Positions 18,952-28,211 of a stretch of DNA of 64,000 nt are shown one piece after another. Under the pieces are notes generated by a model. It saw only the letters and a program-made list of their open reading frames with translations, did no database searches and was not told the DNA's origin. A program made the translations under genes and the position numbers. The first letter of the stretch is position 1. Every line of letters begins with the position of its first letter. The stretch lies in the NCBI GenBank assembly GCA_028288305.1, contig JAQBOA010000041.1:124001-188000 (forward strand), in the 5' to 3' direction. The stretch comes from Mucilaginibacter sp. (GTDB taxonomy: Bacteria; Bacteroidota; Bacteroidia; Sphingobacteriales; Sphingobacteriaceae).

Positions 18952-19974
18952 TTAGTTTCTGCTCTTAGCCTTCCCCTTCCCAACCGGCTGATACATAATC
19001 AACTCATTTATCAAATCCTGCACAATTTTATAATCCACTTTTTCAACCAGGTAGGCCTGTCCTTCCCCATTATCATCCCAGGTATTACGTCCATTAGCAG
19101 CAACTACAATTCTGCCCTTATGTAAATCGTACCATGGTGAGTATCCCCTTATTGCAACTAAAACGGCCGTTTCATCCCAGCTTTTTCTACCGGCAGAATC
19201 TTCTTTAGCCTGCGGGATTGAAATTCGGAATACATCTTTAACCGGATCGTTTTTAATAGCATTATTATGGATTAGTGGCAATCCGGCCTTTATCTTTGCC
19301 CCTATTTCAAAACCACTGAATATTACCGGTGTGTTCCAGTTTTCAAATACGTTTTGTGATGCAGGGGCATCTTTCATCACATTAAACTCAAATCCGGAAG
19401 GAAATTTACCTGCCATGCACACCAATAGCTTTACTTTCTTTTTTATAAGTTCTTTCCCCGAAAGGGTAGAATACTGATCGGCTGGTGTATTTAATACATT
19501 CGAAAGGTTAGTTAAAAATCCGACTGTAACAATCGTTACACTTTGATCAGGCTGGATAGCCAAAATTTTTCTATAAAGCTCAACGGCATCCCATGCCTCG
19601 TTGTTGGTCTTTATCCGGTGCGGATATTTTACCAACAAAGTGTCGGTCCAGTGCTGCCAGTCACGTAGATCAAGTGCATCACCTTTCGGCACGCCTACAG
19701 GAATATTAGGACGTTTAAAATAGGTGTTGAACACATTTAAGACCCCTGCAACACCTTCGTATTTAGTACTTGCTATGGTGGCCAATATCCTCACTTCGCC
19801 CTCAGCTGCTAAAGCATGTAAAATAGTTATAGCACCAGCATCATCATAATCAGGCCCCATATCGCTGTCGAAAATAATATGCACGGGTTCAGCTTTTTTT
19901 TGTGCAAAAACATTGGTTGCACAGTAAAAGATCATAAAAAAAAATAAAGACTTTAAACGACATTTTGATATCAC
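18952..19974 (-). CDS. Secreted nucleoside hydrolase family protein
   Basis: 340 aa; signal peptide; PVHIIFDSDMGPDYDDAGAITILHALA. Confidence 0.92.
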   Translation of the reverse strand: MISKCRLKSLFFFMIFYCATNVFAQKKAEPVHIIFDSDMGPDYDDAGAITILHALAAEGEVRILATIASTKYEGVAGVLNVFNTYFKRPNIPVGVPKGDALDLRDWQHWTDTLLVKYPHRIKTNNEAWDAVELYRKILAIQPDQSVTIVTVGFLTNLSNVLNTPADQYSTLSGKELIKKKVKLLVCMAGKFPSGFEFNVMKDAPASQNVFENWNTPVIFSGFEIGAKIKAGLPLIHNNAIKNDPVKDVFRISIPQAKEDSAGRKSWDETAVLVAIRGYSPWYDLHKGRIVVAANGRNTWDDNGEGQAYLVEKVDYKIVQDLINELIMYQPVGKGKAKSRN

Positions 19975-20160
19975 AGGTTTAATTATTAGAGTTGAACAAT
20001 TTACAATGAAAATTATAAATTACAACTTTAAAACTTAACCTAACTCATTCACCGTATTCAACCATTCTAACTTATTCTAACTTAATCAACCAATATCATG
20101 TAACTTTATGGCTTCTGTCGTATCTAAAGCAAAACTATTTAAAGTTAAAAACCCTTATCC

Positions 20161-21069
20161 ATGCTAAGCATCCGCAACATTGTAAAACAATACGCCGGTC
20201 ACACGGCATTAAGCGGCGTAAGTTTAGAAGTTGAAAGCGGACAAATATTTGGTCTTTTAGGACCAAATGGCGCCGGTAAAACCTCACTTATCCGTATTGT
20301 AAATCAAATTACCGCACCCGATTCTGGTGAAGTCTTTTTTAACGGCGAAAAACTCAATCAATCACACATTGAGCGGATCGGTTATTTGCCTGAAGAACGA
20401 GGCCTTTACAAAAAAATGGAGATTGGCGAGCAGATGATCTACCTGGCACGCTTAAAAGGTCTTAGTAGAGATGAAGCCATAAAAAGGTTAAAAATATGGT
20501 TTCAAAAACTAGGTATGGAAACCTGGTGGAAAATGAAAATAGAAGAGCTATCAAAAGGTATGCAGCAAAAAGCCCAGTTTGTAGCCACCGTATTGCATGA
20601 GCCAGATTTGATCATTTTAGATGAACCATTCAGCGGTTTCGACCCTGTTAATGCTGAAATAATAAAAGACGAAATACTTGAACTGAACCGTAAAGGCGCA
20701 ACTATACTGTTTTCTACCCATCGTATGGAATCAGTAGAAGAATTATGCGATGCTATCGCCTTGCTTGATAAATCAAAAAAAATACTGAGCGGGAAGATCA
20801 GGGATATCAAAAACACCTACCGCAATAACATCTATATTATAGAATATACTGGTGAAAAAATAAATTTTAATGGAGCCCAGCCTTTTGAGTTAATTGATGA
20901 GAAAGCAGGACATGAAAATGATTACACCATAAGAATAAAGCTAAAAGCAGGGTCTGATTCTAATGAAGTATTACAATATCTTATTCCAAAAACACATATA
21001 ACCAGGTTACAGGAAGTGATACCAAGCATGAACGAAATTTTTATTGAACAAGTTAACAAAATCGCCTAA
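20161..21069 (+). CDS. ABC transporter ATP-binding protein (NatA-like)
   Basis: 302 aa; GLLGPNGAGKTSLIRI, LSKGMQQKAQFVATVLHEPDLIILDEPFSGFDP. Confidence 0.93.
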   Translation: MLSIRNIVKQYAGHTALSGVSLEVESGQIFGLLGPNGAGKTSLIRIVNQITAPDSGEVFFNGEKLNQSHIERIGYLPEERGLYKKMEIGEQMIYLARLKGLSRDEAIKRLKIWFQKLGMETWWKMKIEELSKGMQQKAQFVATVLHEPDLIILDEPFSGFDPVNAEIIKDEILELNRKGATILFSTHRMESVEELCDAIALLDKSKKILSGKIRDIKNTYRNNIYIIEYTGEKINFNGAQPFELIDEKAGHENDYTIRIKLKAGSDSNEVLQYLIPKTHITRLQEVIPSMNEIFIEQVNKIA

Positions 21070-21072
21070 GTC

Positions 21073-22323
21073 ATGAATAAAGTTTTACTAATTATACAAC
21101 GTGAATACATTACGAGAGTAAGAAAGAAAGCATTTATCATCATGATATTTGTAGTGCCTGCTTTAATTATAGCAATGGGTGCTGTTATTGCCTTAATTGC
21201 TAAAAACAGCGGCGAATTAAGCAATCAGCAAATTGTTGAAGTAGTAGATGAAAGCGGAGTATTTGCTGGAAAATTTCACGATATAAAAAATTTGAAGTTT
21301 TTAAATGTGGGGCAGTCATTGACGGCGGTTAAGCCAGAGGTAAAAAAAGATGAAAACACTTCCGCGTTACTGATATCGAAAGACTATACTAAAAATGGGG
21401 CTGTTCAAATATATTCGAAAAAGAAACCAGGCTTTGCCTTAACCGGCGAAATAGAAAAGCAGATGAATGATATTGCCATTAGCGACAATATGATAAAACA
21501 TCATATTGATACAGCAATAGTTCGTTCTATAAAAAGCAATATTTCCATCAGCCCTATAGAAGTAACTGATACCGGCGATAAGGAAGCTAATGTTGGTGCA
21601 GCTGTTGGTGTAGGTATAGCCTGCGCAGTTTTAATTTATCTTGCACTGTTTATTTATGGAGCACAGGTAATGAGGGGTGTTATAGAAGAGAAAACCAGCC
21701 GCATTATTGAGGTGATCATATCTTCGGTAAAGCCATTCCAGTTAATGCTTGGAAAAATCATTGGTGTGGGGCTTGTAGGGTTAACACAGTTTGCCGCGTG
21801 GATAGTTTTATCGGTTATTGCAACAAAAATAGCTGGCGGTGCATTTTCATCCCCGCAAGGTGGCATAATGGGCGCCTTAGCTGTTTTGCAAACCATCCAT
21901 TTCGGTTTTGTTTTAATTTGCTTTTTATTTTATTTTCTTACTGGTTACCTGCTTTATAGCGCTCTGTTTGCGGCAGTCGGCTCGGCAGTTGACAGCGAAA
22001 CAGAAACACAGCAATTTATGTTTCCCATTACGCTGCCTTTGCTGTTTACTTATATACTATCAGTTTCAGTTTTATTTCAGGCACCCGACAGTCCTTTGGC
22101 AGTTTGGCTTTCTATAATTCCTTTTACTGCCCCGGTAGCTATGATGGTACGCTTGCCATTCGGCGTTCCCGGCTGGCAATTGGCAATATCAATGTCGCTA
22201 ATGGTTATTGGTTTCCTGTTTACCACCTATGTCGCCGCAAAAATTTACCGTGTTGGAATTTTGATGTATGGAAAGAAAGCGAGCTATAAAGAACTGGCAA
22301 AATGGTTTTTTTATAAAGAATAA
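21073..22323 (+). CDS. ABC transporter permease (NatB-like)
   Basis: 416 aa; GAQVMRGVIEEKTSRIIEVIISSVKPFQLMLGKIIGV; immediately downstream of the ATPase. Confidence 0.92.
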   Translation: MNKVLLIIQREYITRVRKKAFIIMIFVVPALIIAMGAVIALIAKNSGELSNQQIVEVVDESGVFAGKFHDIKNLKFLNVGQSLTAVKPEVKKDENTSALLISKDYTKNGAVQIYSKKKPGFALTGEIEKQMNDIAISDNMIKHHIDTAIVRSIKSNISISPIEVTDTGDKEANVGAAVGVGIACAVLIYLALFIYGAQVMRGVIEEKTSRIIEVIISSVKPFQLMLGKIIGVGLVGLTQFAAWIVLSVIATKIAGGAFSSPQGGIMGALAVLQTIHFGFVLICFLFYFLTGYLLYSALFAAVGSAVDSETETQQFMFPITLPLLFTYILSVSVLFQAPDSPLAVWLSIIPFTAPVAMMVRLPFGVPGWQLAISMSLMVIGFLFTTYVAAKIYRVGILMYGKKASYKELAKWFFYKE

Positions 22324-22386
22324 GTTTGATTTGGGAGTTATGATTTACGATTTCAGATTTAGAATCATTTAGAGTCAAGAAGGTAC

Positions 22387-22510
22387 GTCATGCCGATGCA
22401 TATCGGCATCTCATATGATATTGAGGCCATGCTTTTATCAAACTCCGTATGGTGTATACATTGCAAGTCGTTCACTTAGCATAAGGGATGCCGATATACA
22501 TCGGCATGAC
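22387..22510. repeat. Inverted repeat pair whose arms are themselves palindromic (GTCATGCCGATGCATATCGGCATC)
   Basis: Left 22387-22410 GTCATGCCGATGCATATCGGCATC; right 22487-22510 GATGCCGATATACATCGGCATGAC (23/24 as inverted repeats); each arm has a GCCGAT/ATCGGC stem. Confidence 0.92.
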
Positions 22511-22565
22511 ATCTGTTTTTTATTTTAGTTTTAATCATTCAACTTCGCATTTGAATAATTCTTAT

Positions 22566-23495
22566 ATGAACAATAAACCGATAGCCATTATCGATTTGGG
22601 AACCAATACCTTTCAATTTTTGATTGCTAAAGGAGCTTCATCCGATTATAAAGAAATTGTCAGTTTACAGGAAACCGTTAAGCTTGGCGAAGGCGGTATA
22701 AATAAGGGTTTGATACAACCCGTAGCATTTGAACGCGGGATTAACGCGATGCTTAAATTTCATGAGTTAATATTAAAACATGAAGTTAAAAAAGTTAAAG
22801 CCATTGCTACATCTGCTTTGAGAAGCGCTGCAAACGGACAGCATTTTATTGAGGAAGTTAAAAACCAAACGGGTATTTCTATTGAAATTATTGATGGCGA
22901 TAAGGAAGCAGCATATATTTATAAAGGAGTTAAGTCTGCAGGTTGTTTATCCAAAAAAGATAGCCTGATCATTGATATCGGCGGAGGAAGTGTTGAATTT
23001 ATTATAGGGAACAGTGAGCAGATAAAATGGAAACAAAGCTTTGAAATTGGCTGCGCCCGGCTAATGGATAAATTTCACCGTACCGACCCCATTCCACCGG
23101 AATCCATTACCGCATTAAATTTTTATTTGGAAGATAGTTTAAAAGATCTATTTATCGCGACTTCAAATTACAAAATTGAAAATATAATAGGTTCATCCGG
23201 CGCATTTGAAACATATACCGAAATAATAGAACTTGAAAAAGGAAATACCATTAATCTAAAAAAAACGAAACGATACAGTTTTGATAAGAATGAACTCTTA
23301 ACTCTAATTGAAAAACTTGTCCTTTCCTCCCATCAGCAACGTTTAGTTATGGACGGCATTATCCCTATCCGGGTGGATATGATTGTAACCGCCGCACTCA
23401 TAACCCGTTTTGTAATGCGAAAGTTGAATATTTATAATGTAGTGATGACAACAAACTCGTTGAAAGAGGGAGTATTGAGTGAAATGATGGATTAA
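22566..23495 (+). CDS. Ppx/GppA family phosphatase
   Basis: ORF called from 22488 but the N-terminal 26 aa read through the repeat; MNNKPIAIIDLGTNTFQFLIAK at 22566; DSLIIDIGGGSVEFI. Confidence 0.9.
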   Translation: MNNKPIAIIDLGTNTFQFLIAKGASSDYKEIVSLQETVKLGEGGINKGLIQPVAFERGINAMLKFHELILKHEVKKVKAIATSALRSAANGQHFIEEVKNQTGISIEIIDGDKEAAYIYKGVKSAGCLSKKDSLIIDIGGGSVEFIIGNSEQIKWKQSFEIGCARLMDKFHRTDPIPPESITALNFYLEDSLKDLFIATSNYKIENIIGSSGAFETYTEIIELEKGNTINLKKTKRYSFDKNELLTLIEKLVLSSHQQRLVMDGIIPIRVDMIVTAALITRFVMRKLNIYNVVMTTNSLKEGVLSEMMD

Positions 23496-23566
23496 TGATT
23501 GTAATGATTAAATGCAAATAAAATTTTCAACCCATCCTTTGTATATTGCTACCATATTAACATCTA

Positions 23567-25564
23567 ATGAAATTTAAACTTATCCTAATCATCTTTCTGT
23601 CTATAGCCGTGTCCGTTCATGCGCAAAGAAGACACCGGAGCAATAACCCTAATGATACCATATCTTCCAGTTATCAGCCATCTGAATTATTTTCTCCTAT
23701 GTTTTATAGTGAAAAGGGAAATGAATTTCATTCTGTCAATGGTGATCCCGGACCTAAATATTGGCAAAACCGGGTTGATTATCAGATAAAAGCCAATATT
23801 GATACGGTAACTAAAACCCTCAGCGCTTCGGATAATATTACTTATACTAATAACAGTCCTGATAATTTGCAATTTTTATGGCTGCAGCTTGATCAGAATA
23901 CTTATAAAAAAGAGGCACGTTCAAATTTTGTAACCGGTTTTTCTCCCGGTCCAGATCAACATACAAATGGTTACCAAATTGAATCAGTCTCTATCATCCA
24001 AAACGGAAAAGCAGAGAAAGTAAATTTTATAGTTTCCGATACCCGCATGCAGGTACGTTTACCAAAAGCAGTGGGGGCTAATGGCGGGAAGTTAAATCTG
24101 CTCATTAAATATCATTATACTATCCCCGGTAATTTCGGTGGCCGCACAGATTTTACTGACACCAAAAATGGTAAAATATATGAAATAGCTCAATGGTTCC
24201 CGCGTATGTGTGTGTACGATGACAGCCATGGATGGGACACGCTGCCATTTTTAGGAGCCGGTGAATTTTACCTGGAGTATGGAGATGTTGATTACCAGGT
24301 AACCGTACCCTGGGATATGATTGTAGCGGGGTCAGGAGAACTGCTTAACCCTACCGAGGTGCTAACTGCAAAACAGATCAGCCGGCTTAATAATGCCCGC
24401 AACAGCGATAAAACCATTATGATCAGAAGTGCTGAAGAAGTAAACGATGCCTCATCCCGTCCGGTGCATAAAGGAACTTTAACCTGGCACTTTAAGATGC
24501 TTAATACCCGCGATGTAGCTTTCGGCGCGTCAAAGGCATATGTATGGGATGCTGCAAAGGTTAATTTATCAGGTGGTAAAAAGTGCCTTTCTATGTCGGT
24601 TTATCCGGTAGAAAGCGCTGGCAATGACGCCTGGGGCCGGGCAACCGAATACCTGAAAAAATCGATAGAATATTTTTCAGAAAAATGGTTTGTGTACCCC
24701 TACCCTGTCGCCGTAAATGAAGCAGGTATAGCTGGAGGAATGGAATACCCAGGTATCGTGTTCGATGGCATAACTGATAAAGGCAAAGAGCTTTATTGGG
24801 TAACCGCCCATGAAATAGGCCATAACTGGTTCCCTATGATTGTTGGCAGTAATGAACGTCGTTACGCCTGGATGGACGAAGGTTTTAATACTTTTATTGA
24901 TGTTTATGCAGACGACAATTTTAACAACGGCGAATATGCCCCCAAACGCGATTCCGAATACGCACCTGGAGGCGGTAATCCAGCGGATGAGATTGTGCCT
25001 ATAATAAATGATCCAAACGCCCCGATTATCATGACAGCAGCCGATGCAGTACCCGAAAAATACCGGCACCCTATTGTTTATTATAAACCTGCCTTTGGTT
25101 TGGTTTTGCTTCGGGAGCAAATTTTAGGAAAAGACAGGTTTGATTACGCATTCAGAAATTATATCCACAAATGGGCTTTTAAACATCCGCAGCCTGATGA
25201 TTTTTTTAGATCAATGGATAATGGTGCGGGAGAAGATTTATCCTGGTTCTGGAAGGGGTGGTTCTATAATAACTGGTCACTTGACCTGGCAATAATCGAC
25301 GCCAAATATGTAAACAATGATCCTAAAAAAGGCATACAGGTTACTGTTGCCAATAAGGAACAAATGGTTTTTCCATTTATAGTAGAAGTTAAGTTAAAAG
25401 ATGGCAGTAAACAGCGAATACATTTGCCAGTTGAAACCTGGCTGCAAAACAAAGCGATCACTTTTACTATCCAAACTACATCCGAGGCAGAAAGTGTAAC
25501 GGTTGACCCGGATGCTGCTTTGCCTGATATTAACAGGAAGAATAATGTTATGACAGTAAAGTAG
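23567..25564 (+). CDS. M1 family metallopeptidase
   Basis: 665 aa; signal peptide; [40 protein letters not shown]. Confidence 0.94.
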   Translation: MKFKLILIIFLSIAVSVHAQRRHRSNNPNDTISSSYQPSELFSPMFYSEKGNEFHSVNGDPGPKYWQNRVDYQIKANIDTVTKTLSASDNITYTNNSPDNLQFLWLQLDQNTYKKEARSNFVTGFSPGPDQHTNGYQIESVSIIQNGKAEKVNFIVSDTRMQVRLPKAVGANGGKLNLLIKYHYTIPGNFGGRTDFTDTKNGKIYEIAQWFPRMCVYDDSHGWDTLPFLGAGEFYLEYGDVDYQVTVPWDMIVAGSGELLNPTEVLTAKQISRLNNARNSDKTIMIRSAEEVNDASSRPVHKGTLTWHFKMLNTRDVAFGASKAYVWDAAKVNLSGGKKCLSMSVYPVESAGNDAWGRATEYLKKSIEYFSEKWFVYPYPVAVNEAGIAGGMEYPGIVFDGITDKGKELYWVTAHEIGHNWFPMIVGSNERRYAWMDEGFNTFIDVYADDNFNNGEYAPKRDSEYAPGGGNPADEIVPIINDPNAPIIMTAADAVPEKYRHPIVYYKPAFGLVLLREQILGKDRFDYAFRNYIHKWAFKHPQPDDFFRSMDNGAGEDLSWFWKGWFYNNWSLDLAIIDAKYVNNDPKKGIQVTVANKEQMVFPFIVEVKLKDGSKQRIHLPVETWLQNKAITFTIQTTSEAESVTVDPDAALPDINRKNNVMTVK

Positions 25565-25574
25565 CAAGTCGGAG

Positions 25575-25607
25575 CCAGACTTACGAAGTTTTTAAAACTT
25601 CGTAAGT
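25575..25607. terminator. Bidirectional hairpin between convergent genes
   Basis: AGACTTACGAAGTTTTTAAAACTTCGTAAGTCT, near-perfect long palindrome followed by T-rich sequence. Confidence 0.8.
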
Positions 25608-25624
25608 CTTTGTACCCCTTGTTT

Positions 25625-26191
25625 TTACAAATTCATCAACTCTCTATACAGCTTTTCTGTAGGTAACCCCACAACATTAGTATAGGAGCCATTTATCCTT
25701 TCAATACCAATAAGGCCAATCCGTTCCTGAATACCATATGAACCCGCTTTATCCAAAGGCTGATATTTGTTTACATAGCTCCTGATTTCCTCATCAGTAA
25801 GCTTGCCGAAATACACTTCCGAAACATCATAAAAGCTATGATACTGATGTTTATAAAGCAAACAAACTCCTGTTATTACCCTATGCATCCTGCCGGATAG
25901 CAATTGAAGCATTTCAACCGCATGACCCGGAGTTTCCGGCTTGCCAAGTATTTGATTTTCTATGCATACAATAGTATCAGCGGTGAGTACTATCTCATCA
26001 ACAACACTTTCATCAAATGCCCGGGCTTTTTTTTCGGCAATGTAAACTGCTATTTCTTCAGGCTTTAAATGATCTGGATATGATTCATCCACATCTTTTA
26101 AAACAACACGAAATTCAATATCCATTAGCCTTAAAAGCTCCTGCCGCCGGGGAGATTTAGAGGCAAGGATGATTTGGGGAAAATTGTTCAT
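25625..26191 (-). CDS. maf: Maf family nucleotide pyrophosphatase
   Basis: 188 aa; ILASKSPRRQELLRLM, LTADTIVCIENQILGKP. Confidence 0.95.
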   Translation of the reverse strand: MNNFPQIILASKSPRRQELLRLMDIEFRVVLKDVDESYPDHLKPEEIAVYIAEKKARAFDESVVDEIVLTADTIVCIENQILGKPETPGHAVEMLQLLSGRMHRVITGVCLLYKHQYHSFYDVSEVYFGKLTDEEIRSYVNKYQPLDKAGSYGIQERIGLIGIERINGSYTNVVGLPTEKLYRELMNL

Positions 26192-26363
26192 TGGTTCACT
26201 GGTTCATTAGTCATACTGCCAATAAATTCAAATTTTAATATTGTTTATGGGGAGGTTTGAAGATTTGAATTTGAGTTAAAAAGTATAAAATTTATAAATT
26301 GGCTATAGCGCAAATGGGCCATAACGGCACCAATGAACAAATGAACCAGTGAACTAATGAACC
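26184..26363. repeat. Intergenic inverted repeat pair (AATGAACCAGTGAACTAATGAAC)
   Basis: Left ttgttcattggttcactggttcattagtcat; right ccaatgaacaaatgaaccagtgaactaatgaacca. Confidence 0.88.
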
Positions 26364-26368
26364 ACACC

Positions 26369-26890
26369 CTACCAGCTATAGGCATCTTCGTTCATCCATT
26401 TGCCCTGTACTTTCAGCACTTTTTCAATTACATCCCTAACGCAGCCTTTACCACCTGCATAGGGAGAAACATACATACTTACCGCTTTAATCTCTTCAAC
26501 TGCATCGGCAGGACAAACCGGCAGGCCTATTATTTTCATTACCTCCAATTCGGGAATATCATCGCCCATGTATAAAACATTTTCATGGATAATACTTTTT
26601 TCCTCCAGGTAATTTTTGACTTTTACTATTTTGGTATGGATTCCCATATAAACATCTTGCACCCCCCAGCCATTTAATCTGTAAAGTGCACTTTTTGACC
26701 TGCTTCCCGAAACAGCGCAAACATTATAGCCGCACTTAACAGCCAGTTGTATAGCGTATCCATCCTTTATATTAAAGGCTCGGCTTTGCTCACCGCTTTC
26801 AGTTACAAAAACGGTCCCGTCCGTTAGTACACCATCCACATCAAAAATGAAAGTGGTTATATCTTTTAATTTATGTAAGAATGATTCCAC
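26369..26890 (-). CDS. kdsC: KdsC-like HAD phosphatase
   Basis: 173 aa; TTFIFDVDGVLTDGTVFV, AVSGSRS, GDDIPELEVMKIIGLPVCPADAVEEIK. Confidence 0.88.
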   Translation of the reverse strand: MESFLHKLKDITTFIFDVDGVLTDGTVFVTESGEQSRAFNIKDGYAIQLAVKCGYNVCAVSGSRSKSALYRLNGWGVQDVYMGIHTKIVKVKNYLEEKSIIHENVLYMGDDIPELEVMKIIGLPVCPADAVEEIKAVSMYVSPYAGGKGCVRDVIEKVLKVQGKWMNEDAYSW

Positions 26891-26950
26891 AGATTATATT
26901 ATGATTACACTGATTATATATTCAAGATTTCACCGATTTTTTTTATATCC

Positions 26951-27216
26951 CTAAGGGAATACTTTATAAATATCCTTTCGATGTATCACGCGAACAAATT
27001 CAATAATATTATTTTCAACGAAAAGGCCAATTCTATAATCACCAATTCGTATTCTATATGCAGTTAGATGTCCTTTAAGTTTTTTAATGTTTTTAATTTC
27101 AGATAAGAAGTTAGCCTTCTCCACTTGTTCAATTATATCAGAAATGTCTCTTTTGATTGAGGCTTGATTGAGTTTATCCAATCTTTTAAAAAGCGTCCGG
27201 TAAATTCAGTAATCAT
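26951..27216 (-). pseudogene. RelE-family toxin split by a -1 frame change (frameshifted or recoded)
   Basis: ATG at 27216 reads MITEFTGRFLK then leaves the toxin frame; -1 slip at T_TTA_AAA (27190-27184) continues as RLDKLNQASIKRDISDIIEQVEKA...YRIRIGDYRIGLFVENNIIEFVRVIHRKDIYKVFP. The ORF track shows only the second part, from a TTG at 27181. Confidence 0.8.
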
Positions 27217-27217
27217 T

Positions 27218-27415
27218 TTAAGAGTTAAGCTTTTTCATAACTTCTTCCCGTGATACTTTTTCATTACGGTCAACTTCCTTCATCATCATTAATAAGCCAA
27301 AATCTTCTTTTTCATCTTCAGTAATTACTTTTGATGAAATGTTCATCCTTTGCAGAAGATCGGTAGTGAACTTAGCTTCATCTTTTGATTTCGGATTAAT
27401 AACTATGCTTTCCAT
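27218..27415 (-). CDS. Antitoxin-like protein of the RelE module
   Basis: 65 aa MESIVINPKSKDEAKFTTDLLQRMNI...VSREEVMKKLNS; TAA is 1 nt upstream of the toxin ATG. Confidence 0.7.
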   Translation of the reverse strand: MESIVINPKSKDEAKFTTDLLQRMNISSKVITEDEKEDFGLLMMMKEVDRNEKVSREEVMKKLNS

Positions 27416-27432
27416 TTAACAAATTTAATCAA

Positions 27433-27474
27433 CTAATTTTAGATTACACAGATTATTGAAGTGATTTCACTGAC
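27433..27474 (+). repeat. Intergenic repeat (GATTACACAGATTA...GATTTCACTGA)
   Basis: tagattacacagattattgaagtgatttcactgac; related copies at 26888-26945 (same orientation) and 27781-27836 (inverted). Confidence 0.75.
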
Positions 27475-27515
27475 ATTGCCAGCTCATCCCGGTAGCTATC
27501 AAAACTGCAAACTGC

Positions 27516-27758
27516 CTACTGGTTATCACGCCATTCATATACCCAGGCCGACTGGATTTGTTCCAGGTGGCCCTCATTGGATTCTTCGCGCGTACCTTTA
27601 AAATTCGGAAGGGAAAGCACCCATTCTAAAAGATCAGTAAAACGGATCCTGTATATCTTTGATTCATCAAAATCATCGCCAAACTTTTCATAAAGTTCAA
27701 TAGCAATATCTTCATGATCTTTCCAGTGTATCGGCAAGGTAAATTTGTTTTCAGTCAT
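27516..27758 (-). CDS. iscX: IscX-like Fe-S assembly protein
   Basis: 80 aa; IHWKDHEDIAIELYEKFGDDFDESKIYRIRFTDLLEWVLSLPNFKG..SNEGHLEQIQSAW; next to ferredoxin gene. Confidence 0.85.
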   Translation of the reverse strand: MTENKFTLPIHWKDHEDIAIELYEKFGDDFDESKIYRIRFTDLLEWVLSLPNFKGTREESNEGHLEQIQSAWVYEWRDNQ

Positions 27759-27837
27759 TTTTTATGTTAAACTTTATATGGTTTAATCTGTGTCTTTATA
27801 ATCAGTGAAATCAAAATTTAATCGGTGAAATCACTTA

Positions 27838-28170
27838 CTAGTGTCCTAAAAAATTAGATTGGTCTGGTAAAGTTATTTCAATATCACCATCAATCATAAC
27901 ACACTGGCACCCTAAACGCGAATTAATCCGCGGATTCACAGCTCTGTCCACAAAATCCTCTTCTTTGTCAGATATTTCCTGTACATTATCCATGCCTTTG
28001 TTAACATAAACATGGCAGGTACTGCATCCGCATACCCCCCCGCAATTGTGCTGCAGTTCTATGCCATTTTCCAGGCAAACGTCTAATATCGACTCACCTT
28101 CGGCAATAGGTAACTCAACAGGTTCGAGCCCCTTTTCCTCAAAGTTGATCTTAACTTTAAAAATGTCCAT
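27838..28170 (-). CDS. 2Fe-2S ferredoxin
   Basis: Likely start MDIFKVKINFEEKG at 28170 (ORF called from 28212); LQHNCGGVCGCSTCHVYV and RLGCQCVMIDGDIEITLP. Confidence 0.93.
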   Translation of the reverse strand: MDIFKVKINFEEKGLEPVELPIAEGESILDVCLENGIELQHNCGGVCGCSTCHVYVNKGMDNVQEISDKEEDFVDRAVNPRINSRLGCQCVMIDGDIEITLPDQSNFLGH

Positions 28171-28211
28171 TTCTGCAAAAGTAACAAAATTACTTGCGCC
28201 AGTGGTCGGCA

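Noticed and set aside
22387-22510. Possible riboswitch/structured regulatory RNA
   Set aside because: Structure is explained by a self-palindromic inverted repeat; no conserved aptamer sequence recognised.
22488-22565. N-terminal 26 aa of the called ppx/gppA ORF
   Set aside because: Encoded by the inverted-repeat arm; conserved family start is MNNKPIAIIDLGTN.
24677-25120. 147-aa minus-strand ORF
   Set aside because: Antisense shadow inside the M1 peptidase gene, covering the conserved HExxH region.
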